Under the pieces are notes generated by a model. The model saw only the letters and a list, made by a program, of their open reading frames with translations, searched no databases and was not told the DNA's origin. Source: CAWFPR01 sp963817635 (GTDB taxonomy: Bacteria; Acidobacteriota; Vicinamibacteria; Vicinamibacterales; 2-12-FULL-66-21). Taken from it: a stretch of 64,000 nucleotides of DNA. Made by a program: the position numbers and the translations under genes. The number at the start of each line of letters is the position of its first letter. Within the stretch, counting starts at the first letter, position 1. Positions 39,874-49,788 of the stretch are shown here, piece after piece. Location of the stretch: NCBI GenBank assembly GCA_963817635.1, contig CAWFPR010000015.1, positions 186,001 to 250,000 on the forward strand. The letters are read 5' to 3'.

Positions 39874-41586
39874 TCAACGGACGGACGGCGGAGTCACTCG
39901 CCGTCTGGTCGCCTGCTCGAATCCGAACGCGAGTTCGAGGAGCCGCGGCTCGCTGCAGGCTCCGCCCGTGAAGCTGACCCCGAAGGGCGACGGCAGGGCG
40001 TCGAAGCCGGCCGGGAACGGGGGCGTCGGCGCGTTCGGCACGAAGGCGAACGGCACGATCACCGTCGGATAGCCCGGCCGTGCCGCGATCGCCGATCCGC
40101 TGGCGCCCGGAAAAAGGAGCGCGTCGAGCCGTTCGGCCTTCATCACCTCGTCGATGCCGTGCGTGCCGCCGAGCGCGATGTCCTTCGCGCGGTCGGCCAC
40201 GTACCGGGCACGATCCCGCTCGACGTCCATTTCGTCCGAGATGTCGAGCTGCGACTGGCCGTACTTGATCGCGCCGGCGGCTTCATGTGCGAGATTCCAT
40301 TCGCGCAGCTCGGTCAGCGACTTCACCGGCGCGGCGGGACCGAGCGAGGCGAGCCACGCGTTGAAGTCGCGCTTCATCCCGTACTTCAGATCCACCGAGC
40401 AGTCCGTCGTCCTTGCCTCTGGCGTTGCCGACTCCTGAACAGATGCCCCAGCGCAGGAAGTTACGGTCCGGATCCTTGTCCACGATGCTCGGGATGTCGG
40501 CCGGATCGACGATCACGGCTCCCTCGGCCTTCAGGATCGCGATCGCGTCGTCCATCGCCTTCGCCTGCTCGGCGTTCAGGCCGCCGCGCGGCTGCTCGGA
40601 GCCCGGCACGGACGTGCGGTCGTAGAAGAACGCCCGCGGAATGCCGATGCGCGCGCCCTTCAGCCCGTCGCGCTTGAGGAACGCGTGTAGTCGTGCCCCG
40701 GCGGCGCCGGGCAAGTGGTGGTCGCCGCGTCGTGCGGGTCGGGTGCCGCGCCCTCGAGCGCGCCGAGCATGATGGCCGCATCGGTGACCGTCCGTGCCAT
40801 CGGCCCGGGCGTATCCTGATCCGCCGTGATGGGAATCACCCCGTAGCGGCTGACGCGCCCGACCGTCGGCTTGACGGCGGCCAGCATGTTCTGGTTCGAC
40901 GGACTCAGAATCGATCCCGAGGTTTCGGTGCCGACGTTGGCCGCCCAGAAGCTGGCGGCGGTGCCGATCCCGGAACTCGAGCCGCCGGTTGCCAGCGCCG
41001 GCCGGCCGTCGAACGTCGCCTCGCGCGGATCCCGCCGTGGATCGTACGGGTTCATGCCGTAGCCGGAGAGCGCGTTGTAGTTGCCGGGCATCGGCGTCGG
41101 GCCGCCAGCCACCCAGTTGGCCAGTTCGGTCATGCCGGTCTTCGCGAGGATGATCGCACCGGCGTCGCGGAGGTTCTTCGTGAGCGTCGCCTCGTAGGGC
41201 GGCACGAACCCGTCGAACACCAGCGCTCCGCCGGTCGTCGGCATGCTGGTCGTGTGGATGTTGTCTTTCAACGCGACGGGAATGCCGTGCAGCGGACCGC
41301 GGAGCCGGCCGGCCCGCCGTTCGCGATCGCGCTCGTCCGCTTCCTCCAGCGCATTCGCGTTGATCGCGATCACGCCATTCAGCCTGTCCTCGTAGGTGGC
41401 GATACGAATCAGGGACTGCTCGACAATCTCGCGAGACGTCACCCGTCCGCTCCGCATGGCGGCCTGCATCTCCGGTATGGTCGCCTCCACGATCGAGAAG
41501 GGGGCGCCCGCCGGACGCTGGCCTCCGGCCGACGCCGCGAATCCGGCCGCCAGAGCCGCTGACAGAAAGAACACGATCGGCTTCAT
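39874..41586 (-). CDS. secreted amidase (amidase signature family), two frameshifts
   Basis: Signal peptide (PIVFFLSAALAAGFAASAGG), catalytic Lys in IPVALKDNIHTTSMPTTGG, cis-Ser in ATGGSSSGIGTAAS and nucleophile Ser in GTETSGSILSPSNQN. Extra bases near 40690 and near 40400 break the C-terminal third; the protein signal continues (AGVLL-type region, then AARPGYPTVIVPFAF). It acts on amide bonds outside the cytoplasm. It is related to, but not a close copy of, the amidases at 22072 and 58203. The ATG at 41586 follows TACTAT by 7 nt. Confidence 0.87.
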
Positions 41587-41593
41587 CCTACGG

Positions 41594-41599
41594 ATAGTA
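41594..41599 (-). promoter_or_regulatory. -10-like element TACTAT of the second amidase
   Basis: It ends 7 nt before the ATG at 41586. Back-to-back with the oxidase promoter at 41643-41671. Confidence 0.45.
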
Positions 41600-41642
41600 G
41601 CAGAGCCGAACGTCAACGGCCGAGCTGGCGGCGGACGTTCGG

Positions 41643-41671
41643 TTGACTGCCGGCTGGACTGTCACTAGGAT
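41643..41671 (+). promoter_or_regulatory. sigma70-type promoter of the FAD oxidase gene
   Basis: TTGACT (41643-41648), 17-bp spacer, TAGGAT (41666-41671). The gene starts about 50 nt further on with a GGGGAGA ribosome site, so this unit has a normal leader, unlike most first genes here. Confidence 0.5.
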
Positions 41672-41720
41672 TTCGCGTCCGGCCACTGACGACCGGCGCC
41701 TGCGATGACGGGGAGATCAT

Positions 41721-43145
41721 ATGGCAGTGAGTGTCCGCAACATGGCTGGAGTTGACGTGCCGATCGCGAATGACGTGATCGACGGCTTGCGCGCGTCGAT
41801 CCGGGGGACCGTGCTCGGCTCCGGTTCGCCGGGCTACGACACCGCGCGAGCGGTCTGGAACGCGATGATCGACCGGCGCCCTGCCTTGATCGTCTCAGCG
41901 CGCGGCGCTGCGGACGTGGTGCGGACCATCGAATTCGTGCGCGACCACCAGCTGATTCTCGCCGTGCGCGGAGGCGGCCACAACATCGCCGGCAACGCCG
42001 TGTGCGACAGCGGCGTGATGCTGGACCTGTCGCCCATGCGCTCGGTTCGCGTCGATCCGCAGCGCCGCACGGCGGTCGTCGAGGCCGGCTGCACGCTGGC
42101 CGATTTCGACCACGATGCGCAGGCCTTCGGCCTGGCGACGCCCGTCGGCATCAACTCCACGACCGGCATCTCCGGCCTGACGCTCGGCGGCGGCTTCGGC
42201 TGGCTCACGCGCAAGCACGGGCTCACGATCGACAACCTCCTCTCCGCCGACGTCGTCACGGCCGACGGGCGTCTGGTGCATGCCAGCGCGACGAGCAACG
42301 ACGACCTCTTCTGGGCCATCCGCGGCGGCGGCGGCAATTTCGGCGTGGTCACCGCCTTCGAATTCCAGCTGCACCCGGTCGGCCCGCAGGTCCTCTCGGG
42401 ACTCATCGTCCATCCCTTCTCGGACGCGCGCCGCGTGCTCCAGAACTACCGCGCGTTCGCGGCACAGGCGTCGGACGACGTCGTGCCCTGGGTCGTGATT
42501 CGCAAGGCCCCGCCGCTGCCGTTCCTGCCCCCCGCCGTCCACGGCACCGAGGTCGTCGTGCTGGCCGTGTTCTATGCGGGCGACATGGCGGCGGGCGAAC
42601 GCGCGCTGGAACCACTGCGCCGGTTCGGCAACCCGATCGCGGATGCCGTCGGGCCGCATCCGTACGCCGGATGGCAGCAGGCGTTCGATCCGCTCCTCAC
42701 GCCCGGCGCGCGCAACTACTGGAAGTCCCACAACTTCACCGAAATCGACGACGGCCTGATCGACACGATCATCGACTACGCCGGGCGCCTGCCCTCGCCG
42801 CACACGGAGGTCTTCATCGGGCAGCTGGGTGGCGCCGCCGGGCGGGTGCCGGTCGAGGCGACGGCCTACGGGATGCGCGACGCCGAGTTCGTGATGAACG
42901 TGCACGGCCGATGGGAACGGCCGGAGGAAGACGAGGCGGGCATCCGCTGGGCCCGCGCGCTGACCGCCGATGCCGCACCGTTCGCGACCGGCAGCGTGTA
43001 CATCAATTTCGTGTCCGGTGACGAGTCCGAACGCGTTCCGGCGGCCTACGGCGCCAACTTCAGGCGCCTGGCCGCGATCAAGAACAAGTACGATCCGACC
43101 AACCTGTTCCGGATGAACCACAACATTCAGCCGGCGGGTGTATGA
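41721..43145 (+). CDS. FAD-linked oxidoreductase (berberine bridge enzyme-like)
   Basis: Intact 474 residues. The FAD_binding_4 domain begins VRTIEFVRDHQLILAVRGGG. The flavinylated His is in RGGGHNIAGNAV. GGGFGWLTRKHGLTIDNLLS follows, where the bicovalent members have Cys in place of the Ile of TIDN; this protein probably binds FAD through His only. The C-terminal BBE segment is KYDPTNLFRMNHNI. It likely oxidises sugars or aromatic alcohols with O2. There is no signal peptide, so it is cytoplasmic. Confidence 0.9.
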   Translation: MAVSVRNMAGVDVPIANDVIDGLRASIRGTVLGSGSPGYDTARAVWNAMIDRRPALIVSARGAADVVRTIEFVRDHQLILAVRGGGHNIAGNAVCDSGVMLDLSPMRSVRVDPQRRTAVVEAGCTLADFDHDAQAFGLATPVGINSTTGISGLTLGGGFGWLTRKHGLTIDNLLSADVVTADGRLVHASATSNDDLFWAIRGGGGNFGVVTAFEFQLHPVGPQVLSGLIVHPFSDARRVLQNYRAFAAQASDDVVPWVVIRKAPPLPFLPPAVHGTEVVVLAVFYAGDMAAGERALEPLRRFGNPIADAVGPHPYAGWQQAFDPLLTPGARNYWKSHNFTEIDDGLIDTIIDYAGRLPSPHTEVFIGQLGGAAGRVPVEATAYGMRDAEFVMNVHGRWERPEEDEAGIRWARALTADAAPFATGSVYINFVSGDESERVPAAYGANFRRLAAIKNKYDPTNLFRMNHNIQPAGV

Positions 43146-43228
43146 AGAAGGCCCGGCGCCGGCAGCGTCGGTTCTGACGACGCGCGGGCGCCGTTTCCGG
43201 GCTGGGGGGACTGGAGCCGAAAACGCGT

Positions 43229-43234
43229 TAGACT
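43229..43234 (+). promoter_or_regulatory. -10-like element TAGACT of the DUF4159 gene
   Basis: It ends 6 nt before the GTG at 43241; leaderless-type start. Confidence 0.4.
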
Positions 43235-43240
43235 GGCCAC

Positions 43241-44086
43241 GTGCGACGGCTCCACCTGGCGTCAACGGTTCTGCTGCTGGCCGCCCTGTTCGTGACGGCC
43301 GCCGCGGTGTCCGCCCAACGGCGACGCGGCGGCCGGGGCGGCCGCGGATTCGGGTTCGCGCCGCTGCGGACGCCGACCGCCGACAGCTTCGACGGTGGAT
43401 TCAACTTCTGCCGCATCATGTTCGATCGAAGCGCGGACGGCGACGGCGGCGGCTGGTCGGTCGACTATCCCCGCGCCGACGCGAATCTCTCCATCCGCCT
43501 CTCCGAACTCACGAAGACCCACATCAGCCGGGACGCCACATCCGGTGAGCCCAATCACCTCGTGATGCGGCTCACGGACGACGCGATCTTCCAGTGTCCC
43601 TTCATCATGATGACGGAGGTGGGCGCGGCGTACTTCAGCCCGGAGGAAGCCGCGCACCTGCGCGAGTACCTGCTCAAGGGCGGATTCCTCTGGGCGGACG
43701 ACTTCTGGGGTGAATACGCGTGGGAGGTCTGGGCCCGCGAATTCGACAAGGTGCTGCCGCGGGCGCAGTATCCGATGGTGGACGTGCCGCTCAACCATCC
43801 GTTGTTCCATCAGCAGTTCGAGGTGAAATCGATCCCGCAGATTCCATCCATCAACTATTGGTACGGCAGCGGCGGCGACACTTCCGAGCGCGGCGCCGAC
43901 AGCCGGCCGCCGCACGTGCGCGGCATCTCGGACGCGCAGGGCCGATTGATGGTGGTCATCACCCACAACACGGATTTCGGCGACGCCTTCGAGCGCGAGG
44001 GTGACGATCCGCGCTACTTCTACGCTTTCTCGGTCGACGGCTACGCGTTCGGCATCAACGTGCTGCTGTATGCACTGACGCACTGA
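43241..44086 (+). CDS. secreted DUF4159-domain protein
   Basis: Intact 281 residues from the GTG. The signal peptide is followed by a short Arg/Gly-rich segment (QRRRGGRGGRGFGF). DUF4159 itself spans most of the rest: FNFCRIMFDRS, the substrate-pocket-like WSVDYPRADANLSIRL, GGFLWADDFWGEYAWE and HNTDFGDAFEREG. The domain is a class-I glutaminase-like fold found near MoxR/BatA-type membrane complexes, of unknown function. Here no such complex is adjacent. A dicarboxylate-type carrier follows 74 bp downstream. Confidence 0.83.
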   Translation: MRRLHLASTVLLLAALFVTAAAVSAQRRRGGRGGRGFGFAPLRTPTADSFDGGFNFCRIMFDRSADGDGGGWSVDYPRADANLSIRLSELTKTHISRDATSGEPNHLVMRLTDDAIFQCPFIMMTEVGAAYFSPEEAAHLREYLLKGGFLWADDFWGEYAWEVWAREFDKVLPRAQYPMVDVPLNHPLFHQQFEVKSIPQIPSINYWYGSGGDTSERGADSRPPHVRGISDAQGRLMVVITHNTDFGDAFEREGDDPRYFYAFSVDGYAFGINVLLYALTH

Positions 44087-44159
44087 TGGTGCCGCCCGCT
44101 CTGCGCGGTCGCTCTCGCTCTCCGCTCTCCGCGGGCAGCTCGGCGGGTCGGGCTCTGAG

Positions 44160-45401
44160 GTGACGCCAGCCACCGCGTCGGTTGCCGCGCTGCTGATTGC
44201 GATCGTGATCAGCTGCACGTCGCGGATCAACGTCGGGCTGCTCGCCATCCCGCTTGCGTGGGCGGTGGGGGCCTACGGAGGGCAGCCGGTCGCTGCGGTC
44301 CTCGGCGGCTTTCCGTCCGGCCTGTTCGTGACGCTGGCCGGCGTGACGGTCCTCTTCACCCTGTCGGAAGCCAACGGCAGCATCGCGCTGCTGGCGCACC
44401 GGATGCTCGCGGCCGCGCGCGGACGGCATGCCCTCGTGCCGATCATCATCTTCGCCATCGCGTGCGCCGTTTCCATGATCGGACCGGGCGCCATCGTCAG
44501 CGTCGCGATCGTCGTGCCGGTGGCGATGGCGATCGGACGCCGGGCTGGCCTCTCGCCGTTCCTGACGTCGTTGATGGTGGCCAACGGCGCGAACGCGGGC
44601 AACCTGTCTCCGCTCAGCGCCGTCGGGATCATCGCGAACACGCGCATGGCCGCCGCCGGGCTCGGCGGCCACGAGTGGAAGGTGTTCGCCGCCAACTTCC
44701 TCGCGCACGTGCTGGTGGGAACGGCGGCGTATGCGCTCCTGCTCCACCGCGATCGACGCGCGGCCGTCGCCGACACGACAGGCGAACGTGCGCGCTTCAC
44801 CGCGGCGCAGTGGATCACCCTGGCGGTCGTGACACTGTGGGTCGTCGGGGTCGTCTTCGCGCGGCTGCCGATCGGTCTCAGCGCGTTCGCGGCCGCCGCC
44901 GCGATCATCGTCCTGCGCACGGCGGACGAAGCCACCGCCATCAAGCGCATGCCCTGGTCCGCCATCCTCATGGTCTGCGGCATGACGATGCTGGTGACGC
45001 TCGTGGAGAAATCTGGCGGCATGGACGTCTTCACGGCGATGCTGGCCAGGCTCGCGCGCCCCTCGACCATCAACGGCGTCATCGCGCTCGTCACCGGCGT
45101 GATCTCGACGTACAGCAGCACGTCGGCCGTCGTCCTCCCGACGTTCCTGCCCACCGTCCCCGGGCTGGTCCAGCAGGTCGGCGGCGGCCACCCGCTGGCC
45201 GTGGCGCTCTCGATCAACGTCGGCGCGTCGCTCGTGGACGTCTCACCACTCTCGACGCTCGGCGCGCTGTGCGTCGCCACGATTCCGGAACCGGACGCGT
45301 CGCGGGACCTGTTCCGCAAGCTGCTCATCTGGGGCCTGTCGATGAGCGTCGCCGGAGCGGTGCTCTGCGAACTGTTCGCGACGGCCTTTGCCGCGCTGTA
45401 G
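44160..45401 (+). CDS. dicarboxylate carrier (MatC/SLC13-like) membrane protein
   Basis: Intact 413 residues with about eleven hydrophobic segments (SVAALLIAIVISCTSRINVG, LVPIIIFAIACAVSMIGPGA, VAVALSINVGASLVDVSPLS). Two symmetrical re-entrant Ser/Asn motifs (NGANAGNLSPLSAVG and VGASLVDVSPLSTLG) are the hallmark of ion-transporter-superfamily carriers. It most likely takes up C4- or C3-dicarboxylates such as malonate or malate with Na+ or H+. The start is the GTG at 44160, after GAG. It is probably in the same unit as the DUF4159 gene. Confidence 0.82.
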   Translation: MTPATASVAALLIAIVISCTSRINVGLLAIPLAWAVGAYGGQPVAAVLGGFPSGLFVTLAGVTVLFTLSEANGSIALLAHRMLAAARGRHALVPIIIFAIACAVSMIGPGAIVSVAIVVPVAMAIGRRAGLSPFLTSLMVANGANAGNLSPLSAVGIIANTRMAAAGLGGHEWKVFAANFLAHVLVGTAAYALLLHRDRRAAVADTTGERARFTAAQWITLAVVTLWVVGVVFARLPIGLSAFAAAAAIIVLRTADEATAIKRMPWSAILMVCGMTMLVTLVEKSGGMDVFTAMLARLARPSTINGVIALVTGVISTYSSTSAVVLPTFLPTVPGLVQQVGGGHPLAVALSINVGASLVDVSPLSTLGALCVATIPEPDASRDLFRKLLIWGLSMSVAGAVLCELFATAFAAL

Positions 45402-45463
45402 CGGGCTGCCACATTCCTGGGACGAACGGCCGTCAGCCGCTTGGGCGCTGGCTCGAGCCGTGG

Positions 45464-45469
45464 TACGCT
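45464..45469 (+). promoter_or_regulatory. -10-like element TACGCT of the ABC ATPase gene
   Basis: It ends 8 nt before the ATG at 45478, with no Shine-Dalgarno. Confidence 0.35.
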
Positions 45470-45477
45470 CGCGCTCC

Positions 45478-46221
45478 ATGGGCTGGTGGAATCGCGACAA
45501 GCCGGCCGGAGGCAGCACGGCGGCGGACCCGTCGATGCCGCTCATCCGCCTCGACGGCATCAGCAAGATCTTCAAGGGCGACGAGGTCGAAGAGCCGACG
45601 GTGGCGCTCGCCGACGTCACCGTCGACATCGGCCGCGGCGAATACGTCTCGGTGTCGGGGCCGTCGGGCTGCGGGAAGTCCACGTTCCTGTCGGTTCTGG
45701 CGCTGCTCGAGTCACCGACGAGCGGCCGCTACTGGCTGAACGGCCGTCCGGTGGACGCCCTGCCGCCGGCCGAGAAGGCACGCGTCCGCAACGTCGAGAT
45801 CGGATTGATCTTCCAGAGCTTCAACCTGATTGCCGACATGAGCGTGTGGGAAAACGTGGAGTACCCGCTCAGCCTGCGGCACATCGCGCATGCGGATCGG
45901 AAAGCGCGGGTCGAGGCGGCGCTCGAACGTGTGGGCCTGACGGCGCGCGCGAGGCAGCGTCCGGGCCAGTTGTCGGGCGGACACCAGCAGCTCGTGGCCA
46001 TCGCGAGAGCGATCGCCGGACGCCCGCCCATCCTGCTGGCCGACGAGCCGACCGGCAATCTCGATTCCGCCGCCGGCGATGCGCTGATGCAGATGCTGTC
46101 GGAACTGCACCAGGACGGCGCGACGGTGTGCCTCGCAACGCACGACCCGCGCTACATTGCGAGGGCCGGGCGTCACATCTACCTCTTCGACGGGCGCGTC
46201 ACCGACGCGCCCGTCGCGTAA
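45478..46221 (+). CDS. orphan ABC transporter ATPase (LolD/MacB type)
   Basis: 247 residues with all nucleotide-binding motifs: Walker A GPSGCGKSTFLS, Q-loop IFQSFNL, signature LSGGHQQLVAIARA (His in the last signature position instead of Gln), Walker B ILLADEPTGNLD and the switch His in LATHDPRY. MacB/LolD-type ATPases drive FtsX-like permeases such as the ADOP protein at 10016, but there is no permease beside this gene. It may energise one or several orphan permeases elsewhere. Intact, with no frameshift. Confidence 0.88.
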   Translation: MGWWNRDKPAGGSTAADPSMPLIRLDGISKIFKGDEVEEPTVALADVTVDIGRGEYVSVSGPSGCGKSTFLSVLALLESPTSGRYWLNGRPVDALPPAEKARVRNVEIGLIFQSFNLIADMSVWENVEYPLSLRHIAHADRKARVEAALERVGLTARARQRPGQLSGGHQQLVAIARAIAGRPPILLADEPTGNLDSAAGDALMQMLSELHQDGATVCLATHDPRYIARAGRHIYLFDGRVTDAPVA

Positions 46222-46283
46222 GGGCCCTGCCTCACCCGTGAGGGCGGCGGCGATCTAGCCGGACTATTCATGCGCGTTATGAA

Positions 46284-46301
46284 CGAACGCACGAGCGTTC
46301 G
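46284..46301. terminator. hairpin between convergent ABC ATPase and membrane protein genes
   Basis: A perfect 7-bp stem CGAACGC / GCGTTCG with tetraloop ACGA lies 4 bp past the minus-strand stop (46306) and 62 bp past the plus-strand stop. No clear T-tract; possibly a bidirectional terminator. Confidence 0.4.
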
Positions 46302-46305
46302 CGGG

Positions 46306-48738
46306 CTAGAAGGCCGACTTCCCCTGCATCCGGGCAATGGCGTTGCGCAGCGCGGCCTGCATCTGATCGGAACCAACGAAGAGGTCGGGCGGGTACTGGC
46401 TGTAGCGCAGCATGTCGGCGTAGATGGCGTCGCTCTCGTACAGGTTGAAGCCCATCCCGGCGAGGTACTGGAGCCGCAGGTTGCGATCGCGGTTGATCAC
46501 GGCGTCGGCAAGCCACGGCGCCAGGTCCTTGCTCGTGCCGGCGTAGTTCGAGAACAGGTCCAGCGCGGAATACAACCCGATCTCGCCGAGGGACCTGGCC
46601 ACCGGCTCCATGTCCGGTTCGTCGAGGTGGCGCTGCACCGCTTCGACGTCGATCCGGGTCGGCTCGACCTGGCCGAGGAGCACGAGATCGTAGCCGGCCC
46701 CGTTGTTGGTGTTGCCGAACACGACGCCGTTCGGGAATGCCTCGAGAAACGTGCCGATCTCGCTCTTGACCGCCGCGGTGTTGCTTTCGTACAGCTGCAC
46801 GAAGAGCGTTACCGCGCCGCCCGGGTTCAGGTGCGCCTTGACGGTCTCGAAGAACTCGCGGGTGTAGAGCATCGCCGCGCCCTTGACCCAGGGGTCCAGC
46901 GGATCCGACGTAATCGCGTCGAACTTCTCGCTCGTCGTCAGCAGGAAGTGCCGCGCGTCGTCGAGTACCACGTGGGTCTTGGGATTGGCCACCACATCGA
47001 AGTTGTGGGCCGCGAAGATACCGCGACACGACGCGGGGCACGAGCGGCTCGATCTCGGCGATCGTCAGCTTCTTCACATTCGGGTCGACCGACACGGCTC
47101 CGGCGGTCACGCCGGCGCCGCACCCGATGACGAGGACGGAGGCGGGGTTTTTCGGAATCAGCGTAGTCAAGTGGCCGAGCATGCGCTGCAGCCGCATGTC
47201 CTGCGGTTCACTGGACGCCTGCACCTTGCCGGCGTTGTGGTAATTCAGCACGCCGTTTGCCTGCCGCGACACCGCGACCGATGCGTTCCAGCCCTCACCC
47301 ACGTAGATGATCTCCGCAGTCGTCGAGCCGCGTCGCCGCGTAGCGGCCGTAGGCAACGAGCACGCCGGGCAGCGCGTGCACCGTGCGCGCGAGCAGCACC
47401 GCACCCCCCATGGCTGCGGCGAGGAGGAGCGTGCCGGCGAACTGGAACCGCGTCCGTTTGGCTTCGGCCTCCGAGCCGGCGGCCTCCAGCATCAGCAGCG
47501 CGGAAATCGCGGACGTGATGATGAGTATCTGCTGGGTGCGCTGGCTGCCAAGCCACGCGACCATGATGAGGCTCGCGCTGACCGAACCGATGATCGCGCC
47601 GAGCGTGTTCGCGGCGTAGACGCCGCCCACCAGGCGCGCGGGGTCCTTGCCTCCCTCGGCGACCGAGGCGAGCGCCAGCGGGAAGCTCGCGCCCCAGAGA
47701 ATCGCGCCGGGGATCACCGCCCAGAGGCAGCGGACGAAATCGAGCTGGAAGTTGAACCACATGCTCGTCGAAATGGACGGGTTGATCGGCCAGTACGGCA
47801 GCGACTGGGTGAGCATGTAGGAGGTCCAGGCCATCGCCGCGCACAACAGCATCTGGCACCAGCCGAGCGCGAGACGCGGGCGGACTGGCGCGTGCCGCGA
47901 TGGACGACCCGATGCTGCTGCCGATGCCCAGGCCCAGCAGGAACACGGCAAGGATGAGGGAGAACGTGTAGACAGTCGCGCCGAAGAGCAGCGACAGCGT
48001 GCGCGTCCAGATGACCTCGGCGCCAAGCGCCGTCATGCCCGACAGCCCGATCGCCACGTAGACGGCCCACGCGCCCGGAGTCCGCTGGATCGTCACGCCC
48101 GCGGCAGGTGCCGCCGCCGGGGTGTACGAGGTCATCCGCGCGATCGTCAGGGCGAGCACCGCGACCGTGACGTTGATCGCCACCGCCACGTACGTCGCCA
48201 CCGACACGTCATAGACGCGGAGCAGGTAGAAGCCGGCCGACAGGCAGCCGAGCACGCCGCCGGCGATGTTCCCGCCGTAGAAGAACCCGAGCCACGCGAC
48301 GCCCTCGGGCGTCGATTCGATCCAGCGCGAGATGGCCGGCAGCGTCGCGCCCATCAGGAATGTGGGCGGCAGCAGGCAGATGCTGGCGGCAATGCCGCGC
48401 ACGAGAATGCCGATCACGCCATGCCCCGACCAGGCAAAGTAGAGTCCGCCGAGGAGCGGCATCCCGAGAAGGACCAGCAGCCCGATGGCGCCAATCCCGA
48501 GCTCCAGATACGCGTATACCCGCAGCGGGTGCTGCGTTGGACTGACGATGCGGGCCAGCAGGAGGCTGCCCAGGCACATGCCGCCCATGAACGTGCCGAG
48601 CAGCACGCCGAGCGAGACCGCCGACGATCCAATCACCAGCTGCAGAAGCTGGAACCACACGATCTCGTATATCAACGCAGCGCAGCCACTGCCGACAAAG
48701 AGCAGCAGCAGCGCCGGCAGGAACCGGCGCGGGGTCAT
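46306..48738 (-). CDS. fused membrane / spermidine-synthase-like protein (three frameshifts)
   Basis: The N-terminal ~480 residues form about ten to twelve membrane helices in the MFS-like arrangement of 'fused-type spermidine synthases' (LLLFVGSGCAALIYEIVWF, GVLLGTFMGGMCLGSLLLA, GMTALGAEVIWTRTLSLLFG). The C-terminus is a Rossmann methyltransferase-like domain: VLVIGCGAGVTAGAV as motif I, LTIAEIEPLVPRV as motif II and DAITSDPLDPWVKGAAMLYT, where true synthases have their catalytic Asp. Substrate unknown. Extra bases near 47885, 47330 and 47015 interrupt the frame. The start ATG at 48738 has a GAGAGG ribosome site. Confidence 0.8.
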
Positions 48739-48831
48739 CAGACACACCTCTCATGAAATGCGATGGCGGATGGTATCACGGCATGCATCCCGGACCGCGG
48801 TGTGGACTGCGGAAAAAAGTGTGACAGGGTG

Positions 48832-48837
48832 CACAAT
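48832..48837 (+). promoter_or_regulatory. -10-like element CACAAT of the alpha/beta hydrolase
   Basis: It ends 5 nt before the ATG at 48843, with no Shine-Dalgarno. Confidence 0.3.
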
Positions 48838-48842
48838 CTCGG

Positions 48843-49659
48843 ATGCGCGTGATTCGAACCGACGGCGCCCGCGTGGCGTGTGAGCGATCGGGAGCGGGGC
48901 CGGCCGTTCTGCTGATTCAGGGAGCGGGTGTCATCGGCGAAGGCTGGCGGCCCCAGGTCGACGGGCTCGACGATCGGTTCGACCTCGTCCGGATCGACAA
49001 TCGCGGCATCGGGGGGAGCACGCTCGACGGCGGCGCGCTCACCATCGAAGCGATGGCCGCCGATGCCCTGGCCGTGATGGACGCGGAAGGCATCGAGCGC
49101 TGCCATGTCGCGGGCCACTCGATGGGCGGGCTGATTGCGCAGGAAGTCGCGTTCCGGGCGCCGGACCGCGTCCGGTCGCTCGCCCTGCTCTGCACGTTCG
49201 CCCGCGGCGCGCAGGCGGCCGCCCTGTCGTTCCCGATATTCGTGACCGCGCTGCGGATGTACGTCGGCACCCGGGCCATGCGGCGGACGGCATTTCTCGA
49301 ACTCGTGCTGCCGCAATCTTTCCTGGCCGGGGCTGATCGGACCGGGCTGGCTGACCGGCTGCGGCCGATCTTCGGCCACGACCTGGCGGACCAGCCCCGG
49401 ATCGCCCTCCGGCAGGTCCGCGCCATGGCGCGGTACCGATCCCTCCCGCCGGCTCGCCTTGCTGGGGTCCGTCCCGACGCTTGTCCTGAGCGCCGAATAC
49501 GATCGGCTCGCGCGTCCGGCGTACGGCCGGGAGCTGGCTCACGCCATTCCAGGAGCGACTTACAGGGAAATTCCCGGCGCGGGACACGCCGTGACGATCC
49601 AGTGTGCCGGCGCTGTGAATGCCGCGCTCGCGGCACACTGGGAGGGGGCACGCGGCTGA
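48843..49659 (+). CDS. alpha/beta-fold hydrolase (one frameshift)
   Basis: About 270 residues. Oxyanion region LLIQGAGVIGEGW, RIDNRGIGGS, nucleophile Ser in VAGHSMGGLIAQEVAF, Asp in LSAEYDRLARPAYG and His in IPGAGHAVTIQ form a complete triad. It resembles 3-oxoadipate enol-lactonase/esterase-type hydrolases. One shift near 49450 separates the last 65 residues, including the Asp and His, so the frame must be restored for activity. No signal peptide. Confidence 0.83.
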
Positions 49660-49788
49660 AACGGCCTCCGGAAGTGGCGGCGTATAACCCACAGCCGGAG
49701 TATGGCTTCGTGTGTCTCCGGACCGACGGAAACCCGGCAAATCCAGACGACTTCGCGCCTTCCCGCTAGGCCATTCATCGGAGGACGT

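Noticed and set aside
46284..46301. Protein-binding operator
   Set aside because: The perfect inverted repeat lies between two convergent stops, so a terminator is more likely than an operator.
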